Positions 22,629-33,975 of a stretch of DNA of 64,000 nucleotides are shown piece after piece. Origin of the DNA: Salticus scenicus (lineage: Eukaryota; Arthropoda; Arachnida; Araneae; Salticidae); contig CAWVNO010000536.1 in the NCBI GenBank assembly GCA_963930645.1, positions 1 to 64,000 on the forward strand. The letters are read 5' to 3'. The position numbers and the translations under genes are program-made. Each line of letters begins with the position of its first letter. Positions within the stretch are counted from its first letter, which is position 1. The notes beneath the pieces are model-generated. The model saw only the letters and a program-made list of their open reading frames with translations. It searched no databases and was not told the origin of the DNA.

Positions 22629-22649
22629 GATATATATATATATATATAT
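22596..22649. repeat. (TA)n microsatellite
   Basis: A pure TA run interrupted once by a cg step near 22628-22629. Confidence 0.9.
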
Positions 22650-23320
22650 CTGTAAGCAAAATAATAATAATGACAAAAAGTTTTAAAATTAAAAGTTTTT
22701 TTTTTTTTAAAGTAATAAATATGTAGAAAACAATTTAATTTAATAAACTGTTCTTAGTAGCCTGTTATTTTTTACAATAATTAGAACTCACTCTGGACAA
22801 ACTGATCGTTTCCCAGAATATTTTTTGATGCTGCGTCAAATTAGCATATTATCTTTGATCTGACACAGGTGCCAATTTCAGGAACTGTCTTGCATATTTG
22901 CATATTTCAATAAACTCTAATACTTTCACATAATGCGAGTATTTTCCATCACGATGCTGATTAAGCATCATACAGGAGGTGTCACGAAAATCAAACACTG
23001 ACTAACACGATAAGCGGGGAAAAGGAAGGGGAAAAACTAAATTACTGCAGATTTATGCAGCTGTGCAGCTTATCTTAGACTAAATCTTCTAAGTAAGAAC
23101 AGCTGGTAAAATAATTTAAAATTTCTCATTTTTTTTCTTAATTTCCTTATTATTAAATTGTTCCACTAAATTTTGAGGAAGAACACGTTGAAAAAAATGT
23201 ACATGGCAGCTGCAATTTCTTTATTGTATTTTGAAGTACCGTTGAGTTCCACTTTCTGGAAGATTTGTACTTTTAAACCGCGTTTTACCGTAGAAACTGG
23301 AAGCAATTAAATTTTCTCGG

Positions 23321-23639
23321 ATGGTTGGATGGTTGGGTTTTACGTCGCACTAGTGCTGCGCAGATGGGCAATTGGCGACGGTCTGGGACACACTCCTAGA
23401 GGTAGTCCGGAGACATGCCATCACAATTTTGATCCTCAACGGAAAGGATGGCTCTCCCGCTTCGGTGATCCCCAGAGGTATAATTTTTGATGGGAACATA
23501 GAGGACATTGCGGCCACGACAGATTTTACGTGCACCAGCAACCATTAGTGTACACGACGGTCTTTGGCCGGCTAGAGTACCGAACCCGCAATCTTCCAAT
23601 TACGAGGCCGGTGCTCTACCGACTGGGCTACCGCGGCCC
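23321..23639 (-). mobile_element. full-length tRNA-derived SINE
   Basis: The minus strand begins with a tRNA-like head. It has a good A-box (TAGCCCAGTCGG, plus-strand 23619-23630) and a B-box-like GGGTTCGGTAC (plus-strand 23577-23587), properly spaced for RNA polymerase III. A ~230-bp body follows, ending in cgacgtaaaacccaaccatc. It is flanked by a 12-13 bp duplication (taaattttctcgg at 23308-23320 and taaatttctcgg at 23640-23651). The paralogous duplication copy (around 39277-39292) has a single, uninterrupted version of this site, which directly proves insertion. A truncated copy is at 7109-7199. Confidence 0.85.
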
Positions 23640-24027
23640 TAAATTTCTCGGTAACGAGAGTGTTAAAAACCAACTGACATTTTCAAATGAAGAAGAAATA
23701 TGATAAAATAAATTTTTATTGGAGATAAACGATCTCCATTCTAACAATTTTATAAAATCTAAAAATACAGTCTTTTCTCCTTTGATTTTTGAGTCAGCAA
23801 TTCTACAGGTTGAAGCGGTAACTTTTCCTTTTTCTTCTGAACGGATTTCCTTCCATGCGAAATGAGTAAATAAAAATAATTTCTCCGCTTAAAATTTAAT
23901 GAACAAACTATATAAAATGGTAAGCAAAAAATTTCTGATAAAGTATGTGTTAAACCAATTAAAATATATTTATCTGTATTCTATTAAAATTTCATATGAA
24001 ACTATACCTCTCTGTATCACTATATAA

Positions 24028-24529
24028 CCATAGCCTCCTAAACTAGATGCCTTCCACGTGGCTTGGAAACTTCGCAACAGTTCCAGAGCTGCCAACCTAA
24101 TCCGGCAAATTGTTAGTACCGCCTCTTTTTCTACACCACTTAATTTTTAGAGTATTTGTTTTCTTCATTCATCGAAAATATATTTGAAGAGAATTACTCT
24201 AAAAATTTAGTGGTGTAGGAAAAGGGGCGGTACTAACAATTTGCCGGATTTGGTTGGCAGCTCTGCAGTTTAAGCGGTAGACAACGGCACCTGGTGTATA
24301 TTGCGCGACTTTTTTGTTCAATTGTCACCAATAATTTTAAGAAGTGATATATGATAAATATAATCGACGTTTCATCGATTCTATTCGCCATTTATGTATA
24401 TCAAATCCCACTTTTAAAACTTTTTGGTGGATGTTGAATAACAAAATGTCGCGCAATCTGTACCAGGTGGCGCTGTCTACCACGAAGTTTCCGAGCCACG
24501 CGGAAGGCATCTAATTTAAGAGGCTATGA
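24028..24529. mobile_element. MITE family B, interrupted by a family-A MITE
   Basis: Begins CCATAGCCTCC and ends aggctatga, flanked by the 5-bp TSD tataa (24023-24027 and 24530-24534). The paralogous site at about 43845-43860 reads through as an empty site with one tataa. A family-A element occupies 24084-24265. Without it the unit is about 320 bp, like the copy at 27150. Confidence 0.85.
24084..24265. mobile_element. MITE family A nested in family B
   Basis: Ends CAGAGCTGCC and GGCAGCTCTG. It is flanked by cagttc (24078-24083) and cagttt (24266-24271). Family-B copies at 7277 and 27150 show this site uninterrupted (caacagt...agcggtagac), so this is a clear later insertion. Confidence 0.85.
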
Positions 24530-24812
24530 TATAACTTATGTATAAGGTGAAAATGTTGAAAAAATAAAAAATAAAATAAAATCAATCAATCAAACAAAAT
24601 TAAAAACTCATTAGATACTACACAACGAAATACGAATATACTCTAGCAAAATATAATACAGTTACTATGTATCGTTTTTGTTTCCATTAAACGTCTGTAG
24701 CAGAAATCTTTTAGCCTAATCTAATTTTAAATGCCTCTAAAATAAATTAGAGATATTTGAATGGCTTGTTTTAAAAGGTAACATGAAATTCGAAGGCTAA
24801 AAAAAAAAAAAA

Positions 24813-26450
24813 TAGTATGTTGTGGCCACCACAAGACTTTCTTCTATATTTTCCTATACAAATTCACTAAGTGTAAATAACTTATTAAAACTATTATTTA
24901 TTAAAATTATATAACATGATGAACGCAAACTAGTTTCATCCTAGGGAAAAATAACACTAAATATCTAAAGAAAAACAGTTTTATTGTTTATTAATTATAT
25001 TTTTAAAAATGTGTTTTTATAATGGTTATATGGTTTATAACAGTTATGCGCCACAGAATTTGTTGCCTTCCCGTTATCGAGGAAAATTTACAGTATAGCA
25101 GCGCCACCTATTGGTCAATAAGCATCCAAATTGAATCAGCATAATGTCTCAACATGGCTTTCTTACATGCCAAGTTTTGTTTGATGATACGCTGTAGAGC
25201 ATGAGATATAGCCTTCCCTTAAATTGCAGAATTCGCTGTGTAGCAGCGCCACCTGTTGAGAAGTTGTTACCAAAAGTTGATAGGCACTAATTTAGGTCAA
25301 GGTGCATATACATATAGATTTATATGCAATTCTGTGCAGTAGTTCCTGAGATACAGCCATCTCTTCAATTGCAGAAATCGCTGAATAGCAGCGTCACCAA
25401 TTGAGCAGTTGAAACCAAAAGATGATAGGCACTAATTTAGGTCAAAGTGCATCTACACATAAATTTATATGCAATTCTGTGCAGTAGTTTCTGAGATATA
25501 GCCTTCCATTAAATTGCGGAAATCGCCGTATAACAGCGCCACCTGTTGGCTGATAATCATGCAAAATGAATCAGCATAATGTCTCATAAGAATCATCTCA
25601 CATATCAAGTTTTGTTTGATTTTATGCAACAGAATCTGTTATATAGCCTCTTTTTAAATTGCGAAAATTGCTGTATAAGAGCACCACCTGTTAAGCGGTT
25701 GACACCAACAGTTGATAGGCACTAATTTAGATCAAGGTGCATCTCATATACATTTATCTACATTTCTGAGCATTAGTTCCGGAGATACAGTTGCCACAAA
25801 ATTTTAGTCACACACAGAGAGACATTTTCTAAAAATGGTCAAATCGCGTTCTAGACCTTTCAAAACGTGCAAATCCGTCGAAAACCGGAATTTTGGTGGA
25901 TTTACACGTTTTGAGAGCTGTAGAACACGATTTGACAATTTTTAGAAAATGTCCGTCTGCCCGTCTGACTGTCTGTCTGTGTGCGTGTCGAAATATTGTG
26001 GCAGCTGTATCTCAGGTACTACTGCACAGAATTTCATACAAATTGGTATGCTGTTACACATTGACATAAATTAGTGCCTATCAACTTTTGGTAAGAATTG
26101 TCTAAGAGCTTGCGTTGCCATTTTGCTTTTTCTAAATTTTTAACATGGTGGTATAAGACAAAATTTTGTATAAATGTGCATAAAGAGAATTATTTTTTAA
26201 TAATCATTATGAAATTTAAAAGAATTATTTTTAATAGAGATAGTCAACTGAAAAAAAAAAAATTGAGTATGTAAGAGCCTCGGGTCCTCCTCTGGGGAGG
26301 AAGTCCCCCGTCGAAGGGAGCAAATTTTCATGATGGGTATCTTTCAAAAGAGCTCGCCAATACCTTTAAAACGAATGGTTGAATCATCGATCTGCGATAA
26401 TTAAAAATAAGTTTTGATTTTTTTTTTGGGTTAAAAAAAAAAAAAAAAAG

Positions 26451-26481
<31 letters not shown>

Positions 26482-26669
26482 AATATTGAGAATAAAATTG
26501 ACTTTTTTTTTTGGATATTTAGTGTTATACTATTTTTCTAATATGGAAATCCTCTGCATTATCATGGAAGATAATTTTTTAAAATAATAATTTTAATAAA
26601 TTATTTTTACTGAGTGAATTTGTATAGGAAAATATAGAAGAAAGTCATGTGGTGGCCACAACATGCTAG
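24813..26669. mobile_element. large inverted-repeat element with Helitron-like ends (family G)
   Basis: Both outer ends carry the same terminal hairpin block in opposite orientation (ttgtggccaccacaa at the left, its complement at the right), and the right end reads ...acatgCTAG|T. An inverted centre lies at about 25800-25990 (acgttttgaga and inverted relatives). The left arm has several ~170-bp tandem units containing gataggcactaatttaggtc (25060-25800). Duplication copy 2 lacks the whole element (near 44100-44155). No coding frame is seen. Confidence 0.6.
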
Positions 26670-27149
26670 TTTTATTCAAAATTTTCAGCATATCAAAGAG
26701 CAACATTTAAAAAATATTTTACAAAATTTTCATTAAAAAATTTGGAAAAATTCAACCGGTGGATCTTGGTCTCCGGAAAATCGATGGACACGATCATTCA
26801 AAAACTAATGCATTGACCGTACTGAAAATTATCACATTTCTGAAAAATGAAATTGACTGGTGCTTCAGCGAAGATCTAAAAAGAAAAAAAAAAAAAAAAA
26901 AAAAAGAAAGGAAGAAAGAAAAGAAAAATAGAATTTAGGTATTTGGCAGAGTTGTAGTTATGTAAAAAATAGTACGTTTTTCGGAACATTTCGCCAGCGT
27001 AAAATTAGTTGTAAAATTTTGTAAAATTAGTTGTAATCCAAATTAAGAAAAATCCTTCTTTTATGCATCTTTCTTCCATGCGCCAAATTGTTTCCAAGTG
27101 GCGGACTCTTTAAAGTTTTAATCTAACATGGTAACAATAATTTGTGGAA

Positions 27150-27474
27150 CCATAGCCTCCTTAACAGGATGCCTGTCGCGTAGCTTGGAAACTAAGCAAC
27201 AGTATAAGCGGTAGACAGTGCCACCTAGTACAGATTATAGGACTTTGTTATTCAACTCTCACCAATAATTTAAAGAAATGATAGATGGTGTATAAAATCG
27301 ACATTTCTTCGATTCTATTCGCCTTTTATGTATATCATATTCCACTTTTAAAACTTTTTGGTGGCTGTTGAATAAAAAAAGTCGCGCAATCTGTACCAGG
27401 GGGCGCTATCTACCGCTTCAACTGTTGCCCAGTTTCCGAGCTACGCGAAAGGCATCTAGTTAAGGAGGCTATGG
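27150..27474. mobile_element. MITE family B, intact
   Basis: 325 bp, CCATAGCCTCC...GGAGGCTATGG, with the 5-bp TSD tggaa on both sides (27145-27149 and 27475-27479). The interior has inverted gtagaca(g)(c)gccac and TTATTCAA blocks. The paralogous sequence around 44545-44550 lacks it. Confidence 0.85.
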
Positions 27475-27479
27475 TGGAA

Positions 27480-28346
27480 CAAACATGCAAATCGTCTTTT
27501 CTCAAAATAAATATATAAATAAATAAATAAAATAAATAAACTGTTATTGGTAAGATATTTCAATTTAAAACTGAAATATCATATTTATTTTTTTCTTAAT
27601 GTTATAAATTAATTGGAAACGGTAATAAGCTATATTACAGTGCAACCTCGTTTCCTAACACTAGCAGCGAGGACGAGTCCAAAAACTTAGAGGGTTGCCA
27701 AGTCGAGCGACAGGTTGTTATTTGGAAAACATCCAGTAATTAAGCGCTCTGTTATAGCTTATTTTCTCGGAATCAGATGACTGTCACCCCAATTTTAACA
27801 CTGGAATCGTCTAGTCCCAAATTGCGCAGATGCTTCCAAGGTTTCATGAAATGTGGTCTCCGTTATTTTCAATGGAGACTTCACATCGGAAATTTTTTAT
27901 AAATTTTCCAGTTTATTAAATTTTATGATATCGTCGGGAATACATATGGCAGATTCCTTTTTAAAAATACTGGTGTCTAATACTAAATTAAAAATTATCA
28001 GTGTTGGCAGCTATGATATTATATGAAGGATAGGAAATTTTACATAGTTTAATTTTAAACCAATTTTCTACATAGTTTGAATGAATTTGAACTTTTCATT
28101 AATTGATGTGAAAAATTAATATATAAAAAATCACAAAACACTAATAAATATGATTTTGGAATTATTATATCTCATGCATTTCTTTTATTTTGTGGATGTA
28201 TCTTGAAATAAAGATAAAAAAATGTGTAGAGAAATTTTATACAAAATAAATAAAAGTACAAATTAAACTTTTTAAAAATATTGTAGAAATAAAATACTTG
28301 AAGGGAAAAAAAAAAAAAAAACTTTTGATAATCTATGAATATTTTT
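27480..28346. other. non-coding stretch
   Basis: AT-rich sequence with no recognisable gene. Most of it has no counterpart in duplication copy 2, so it may be an unrecognised insertion or a deletion in copy 2. Confidence 0.4.
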
Positions 28347-29048
28347 ACTTTCTTCTATATGTAATATAGAGAAAGTATTGGATTCGCGAAAATTTTCGAC
28401 CTCCGTTTTTTGACGGATCTACACGTTTTGGGATGTCCTGAACACGAATTGATAGTTTTTAGAAAATGTCTGTCTGTGTGTCTGTCTGTCTGTCTGTCTG
28501 TGTGTCTGTATCATTTTTTTGTGGACGCTGTATCTCACGAACATATGAATGAAATTTAACCAAACTTGGTATTTAGTTGCACCCTGACATGAACTGGTGC
28601 CCATTAGATTTGGGGATCAATAGCTCAACAGGTGGCGCTGTAATCGCATTTTATGCAAATTTTTAACATGGCAGCATAGGACAAAATTCCGTATAAATGG
28701 GCATAATGAGAGTTATTTTAAACTTGTGATTGTAAAATTAATTTGAATTATTGATGATAGTAGTAGTTAACTAGGAAAAAAAATTTGTGCATGGGGGGCA
28801 TCGGTTCCCCCCCTGGGGGGGAAGTACCCCCCCGGGGGGGTTAAATTTTGAAGATGGGTATCATTCGAAAGATCTCGTCAATACCTTTAAAACGAATGGT
28901 TGAACCATAAATCTGTGATAATTTAAAACAAAGTTATCGATTTTTTTTCCTTTTAACAAAAAAAAAAAAAAAAAAAAAAAAAAACTTAGAAAAAAATTCG
29001 ATTTTTTTTTTTTATTATTGTTAGTGATTGAATATGTATTAATTTTCA

Positions 29049-29083
<35 letters not shown>

Positions 29084-29174
29084 TTTTTTTTTTTTTTTTT
29101 TTTTAATATTGTTACTGATTGAATATGTATAGGAAAATATAGAAGAAAGTCTTGTGGTGGCCACAACATACTAG
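28347..29174 (+). mobile_element. non-autonomous Helitron-like element (family G)
   Basis: The left end has the actttcttctatat / atatagagaaagt hairpin. The 3' end has a 6-bp-stem hairpin (TTGTGG, loop TGG, CCACAA, 29152-29166), four bases, then CTAG (29171-29174) followed by T, the arrangement expected of a Helitron 3' terminus. It contains a CTGT microsatellite (28465-28510), a C/G-run hairpin (28805-28840) and long A and T tracts. Subterminal inverted repeats also fit Helentron-type elements. No coding capacity. Confidence 0.55.
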
Positions 29175-29583
29175 TTATTAATGAAGTCCTCCTACACTTT
29201 TAAATGTTTGTTTGAATCTGTTTCTAAATCCTACATTTCTTTTATTTTTATTTTTATTTAAGGTTTCGTTGACTTAAAAAATACATTAAAAAAATAAAAA
29301 TAAATAAAAATAAAAATAAAAAGTGAAATTTCTCAAAAATAAAATAAAATAAAATAATAAAATAAATAAATAAATTTTTAAACAGTAATAGAAATTTGAG
29401 CTACCTCATTAAAGAAAAAAAAAAAAGGTTTAGTATAGGACTCCTTTGGCGAAATTTGAAATTTGGCACCGAAGTAACTCGGACGTTTCTCGCAAAGGTC
29501 TTTACTAGCGCAATTATGATAACCGCATTTTAATTTATTAAAAACGATTTACAACAAAAAAGTTACAAAATCAATGGCATTCT

Positions 29584-29722
29584 CAGGGATGGAACACGGG
29601 CGCAGAATTCATACCGGAATCTGTTTAAGAAATTTCCATACCTATAATATCGTTGATCTAAGAGGTAGAAAATTTTCTTACATTCATAGTGGTATGAATT
29701 CTGCGCCCGTGTTCCATACCTG
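29584..29722. mobile_element. MITE family E
   Basis: 139 bp with long inverted ends (CAGGGATGGAACACGGGCGC and complement). The 6-bp TSD cattct lies on both sides (29578-29583 and 29723-29728). It is inverted internally relative to the other two copies. Confidence 0.85.
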
Positions 29723-30286
29723 CATTCTTAAATTACTAACTCAAATTCAAACTTAATTATCTTGAGTCTTTTTTTTTTTTTAAATTTCATTTTGCACGCG
29801 CACTTTTTATTTCCTAATTCAAAATTATTATTATTATTATTATTAATATTTTGATAGTGTTTGTTTCGATACTGATTATTAATAATTTACTTTTTTTTTT
29901 CTTAAAAAAAAAACTGTCGCAAAACGGGTATCGTAAGAATCCGCAGATTGAGACTAATAGTCCTCAGTCCTAAAAAAAAAAAAAAAAAAAAAAAGAATTA
30001 GTGATTTTTTTTTTTTTTTAAACTATAGTATGTCTATATATCTTCCTAGATATGTGTATATGTCTCCCAAATAACTAGCAATACATCTAAACAAACGATA
30101 ATTAGGGTTTAAGTTTAGTTATTTTTTTTATTTAGTAGTTTTTTGTGTTTTCTAAAAAAAATTGTTTCTAAAGGAGAAAACATGATTTGAATTTTTTTCT
30201 TCTCATTTAAGAATAGCTTTGCTTCAAATATGATACACGCACAATCAGCGACTCGACTAAGTTTATTGATAAATTTTATCCGTCAT

Positions 30287-30322
<36 letters not shown>

Positions 30323-30538
30323 ATGAATGTAATTTTTTATATTTAAACAGATAAAAAGCAAAAAACATAATTGTTTCTGGTCAAACAAATTCAGCTTTAT
30401 CTTTTACCAAGGTTAAAAATAGGAAAGCGTGCGGAAACAAACAGCCAAAGAAATAATAAGAATAATCGATATTTCTTCAGTGATCATTTAATCCACTTTA
30501 ACATTTTTTTTTTTTAATTCGTTTATTTGCATGCATAA

Positions 30539-30855
30539 TCTATATAAAAAAAGAGAAGTGTCTGTGTGTGTGTCTGTCTGCGCTCTGGTGCTCACACTAC
30601 TGATCGCAGAGCTTCCAAATTTGGCATATAGGTACATGGGACCCTGCAGGTGTGCACTTCATCGAGATTTTTTCGAATTTCGAATTTGAACTTTTTAAAT
30701 TAATGTTTTTTCGATTTTAAGTATTGTCTTTAATGTTTCATTTTTCATGAATTTATTCTTCGGTTGTAATCGTCTGCGTATCTTAGCAACGGCTATTATG
30801 CAATTCATTTTTTACTTAATACATTCATTTGAAGGCGATTTTCTTTTTTTTTTTC

Positions 30856-30899
<44 letters not shown>

Positions 30900-31306
30900 T
30901 TATTGAAAATCAAATGGTAATGCAATAGAAATAAATTGTTACTTTTTTTTTTTTAATTATTATTATTTATAATATTTATTGGGTGAAAAAAATGGTAGTT
31001 TATAGTAGAAAGGATAAACTGATTAAAATTCGTTTTTCATGTATTTAATTCCTTTTAAAAGAAAATCTACTTTTTTATTTTATTGCACTGGTCTGAATCA
31101 AATCGTAATATAGTGTAAATAACGGGGGTTTTAAAACACATGGTTCAAAAACTAAAATGTATAATAGATGCTGAGATACAGTCATCTTTAAAATCGTAGT
31201 CCTTAAATAACAGAAAATCCAGAAGTCGTCGATAAATACCGAGATTGAAGTGCCCGGGAGAGACCTTTCTGCGATTTCTAAAGCGATCTAAAGCGATTTC
31301 AGTAGT

Positions 31307-31337
<31 letters not shown>

Positions 31338-31431
31338 TATTTGTAATGTGATGTAAAAAATAAATACTGATCCTATTCTTTTGAAAATTCATTTAAATAT
31401 AGTGACCAGCGAAGCGGGCGTAGCCTGCTAG
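30539..31431 (+). mobile_element. non-autonomous Helitron, first unit of a tandem pair
   Basis: Starts TCTATATAAAAAAAGAGAAG after an A and ends ...gcgggcgtagcctgCTAG. It contains a TG/TCTG stretch near the 5' end and a long AT-rich body. Starts with TC and ends with CTAG are Helitron hallmarks, and this 5' form is common in arthropods. The next unit begins at the very next base. Confidence 0.75.
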
Positions 31432-32482
31432 TCTATATAAATAAAGAGAAGTGTCTCTGTGTGTGTGTGTCTGTCTGCGCTCTGGTGCTCACACTATTGA
31501 TCGCAGAGCTTCCAAATTTGGCATATAGGTACTTGGGATGGGACCCTGCATGTGTGCATCTCATCGACATTTTTTCGAATTTCGAATTTGAATTTTTTAA
31601 ATTAATGTTTTCTCGATTTTAAATATTGGCTTTAATGCTTCATTTTTCATAAATTTAATTCTTTGATTGTAATCGTCTGCGTATCTTAGCAACGGTTATT
31701 TCACTATTTATTTTTTATTTAATACATTCATTTGATTGCGATTTTTTTTTTTTTTTTTTTTTTTTTTTTATTATTATTATATTTATTGAAAATCAAATGG
31801 TAATGCAATATAAATAAATTGTTATGTTTATATATAATTTTTATAGTATAACAACTTTTTCATTTTAAATTAATTCCTTTAAAATAAAAATCCTTCTTTT
31901 TTTTTTTTTATTTTTTTTAATAATATTTATTGGGGAAAAAATGGTAGTATACAGTTGAAAAGGATTAAACTAATTACAATGTATTTGGTTTTTATGTATT
32001 TAATTCCTTTTAAAAGAAAAAATATTTTTTATTTTATTTTGTTATACTGGTCGGAATCAAATCGTAATACAGTGTAAATAACGGGGGCTATAAAACACAT
32101 GGTTCAAAAACTAAAACCTATAATAGATGCTGAGATACAGTCCTCTTTAAAATCGTAGTTCTTTAATAACAGAAGATCCACATGTCGTCGATAAATAACC
32201 AGATTGAAGTGCCCGGGAAATACTTTTTTGCAGACAGTGGGAACCTGGACCCCCCGATGCAACACGGGCGGAAAAAAGAGCTGCCGTAGGCAGCGGGTAC
32301 TCGAAGCAAGGTCTAGAGCAATTTCAATGTTTATTTATTTATTTATTTATTTATTTATGTATAATTTTTTTTATTATTATTAAGTTTTTATTTATAATGT
32401 GATCTAAAAAATAAATACTGATCCAAATCTTTTGAAAATTCATTTAAATATAGTGACCAGCGAAGCGGGCGTAGCCTGCTAG
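31432..32482 (+). mobile_element. non-autonomous Helitron, second unit of a tandem pair
   Basis: Starts TCTATATAAATAAAGAG directly after the CTAG of the first unit and ends with the same gcgggcgtagcctgCTAG followed by T. It shares most of its body with unit one, including ttggcatataggtac and ataacgggg blocks. It has an extra GC-rich ~80-bp segment at about 32236-32318 not found in unit one. Confidence 0.75.
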
Positions 32483-32839
32483 TAAAAAATAAATTGGAAA
32501 AAGAGGGGGGGGGATGTTGAAAAATAATTAAATATGTAAATGGAAATACTATGTAATAAAATGGGTAAATAATGTGTTAAAAATAAATAAATAAAAAAAT
32601 AAGAAACTTTTTCGATAGTGATTACTAGTAATTTTCTTTTCTTTTTCTTAAAAAAAAAAAAAAAAAAAGATTTTGATGAAATTCTGGCAAAAGCAGAATT
32701 TAGTTTAGTACGGAAGACTATTAGGTTCTTTTTTTTTTTTTTTTTTTTTTTTTTCAAAGTGTAACATCGCTTTCAAATTATTCAATTATATATTCGATAA
32801 ATTTTCGATTTCGAAAGTATATGAATAGTTCCACATTTA

Positions 32840-33052
32840 CATACTTGCCATCCGTCTCATTATGAACCGTACAATTTTTAGTACCCGCCTTTTTTATCAC
32901 ACCAATAATTTTTTAGAGTAATTTTAGTCTTATTTAATCGTAACAACATTTGGAGACAATAACTCTAAAAATATAGTGGTTTGAGAAAAGGGGCGTTTTT
33001 TCATTGGGCGTTAACAATTAAACAGTTATTAAAGAGATTGTTGGCAAGTATG
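32840..33052. mobile_element. MITE family F
   Basis: Ends catacttgcc and ggcaagtatg, with the exact 6-bp TSD cattta (32834-32839 and 33053-33058). Closely related to the copy at 44640-44848. Confidence 0.8.
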
Positions 33053-33224
33053 CATTTATGTAACTTTTGCATTTATGTAACGACTTTGTTTGTCGGATTT
33101 TGTGTTTGTTCTATTTTGCTTTGTTTCGTTTCTGTGGCTTTGTTTAAATCATTTATGTTTCATTCCCTAAATTTTACTAAATAGTAAATAAAAGAGAAAC
33201 TCCAACTTTTCTTCAGAATATATA

Positions 33225-33363
33225 CAGGGATGGAACACGGGCGCAGAATTCATACCACTATCAATGTAAGAAAATTTTCTACTTCTTAAATCAACAATAT
33301 TATAGTTAGAGAAATTTCTTAAACAAATTCCGGTATGAATTCTGCGCCCGTGTTCCATCCCTG
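33225..33363. mobile_element. MITE family E
   Basis: 139 bp, CAGGGATGG...CCATCCCTG, with 6-bp flanks tatata on both sides. Confidence 0.8.
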
Positions 33364-33409
33364 TATATATAAAAGATATTACTATGAAATCCTCCTCCCT
33401 TCAAACGAT

Positions 33410-33696
33410 CAGAGCCTGATTAAGGGGGAAGCACACATTATTTATACTTACACCGTTATTTTTTTACAAATACTTTCCTCCTATAATAAACAGAAAATTC
33501 TCATTAAAAATTATTTTAAAAGAATTCTGGTGTCTAATAACGGTGAGTAAATTGGATTGTTTTACACCGTTCATTTTTATAAAAAAATACTTCCTCCTCA
33601 AAGCGTGGAATTTCTATGACATGAAGTAAAAAATAATTGTAAAAATATTCCGGTGAGAGCGGAGATAATGTGTGCTTCCCCCTTAATCAGGCTCTG
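33410..33696. mobile_element. hAT-like MITE, family D
   Basis: 287 bp in the opposite internal orientation to the 6566 copy. Ends CAGAGCCTGATTAAGGGGGA and complement. Flanks are caaacgat and caaacaat, an 8-bp TSD with one mismatch. Confidence 0.8.
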
Positions 33697-33704
33697 CAAA
33701 CAAT

Positions 33705-33944
33705 AGCTTAAGTTCCACCGTCAACTTTATAAGAAAACTAAGAAAAATTAAAATTAACGAAAATAACACTATTTTGAATTCTGGTGGCATTAAATTGTTC
33801 CCATCAACAAACATTAACAAAATTATAAATGAAATAATGAAAAAAATATATATAGATAGATAAAACTAAATCAGCACAACATTAATAGCAGCAAACAACT
33901 TAATTCTCAATGAAACTTACTTTAGATTTAAAAACAAATTTTAC

Positions 33945-33975
<31 letters not shown>

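Larger units (their letters stand above)
22250..30300 (+). repeat. segmental duplication, copy 1
   Basis: Collinear, direct-orientation paralogue of 37697-45060. Anchor pairs include 22820-22960 with 38810-38960, 23640-23720 with 39290-39370, 24535-24690 with 43845-43990, 26700-26880 with 44170-44350, 27000-27145 with 44440-44545, and 30035-30290 with 44860-45040. Each copy carries TE insertions absent from the other. Outer limits are approximate. Confidence 0.75.

Noticed and set aside
23570..23640. Possible tRNA gene on the minus strand (good A-box, B-box-like motif)
   Set aside because: It is continuous with a ~240-bp body, is flanked by TSDs, and is absent from the paralogous site, so it is the head of a SINE.
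28861..29169. Phe/Lys-rich 102-codon frame
   Set aside because: It is produced by long A and T homopolymer runs within a Helitron-like element.
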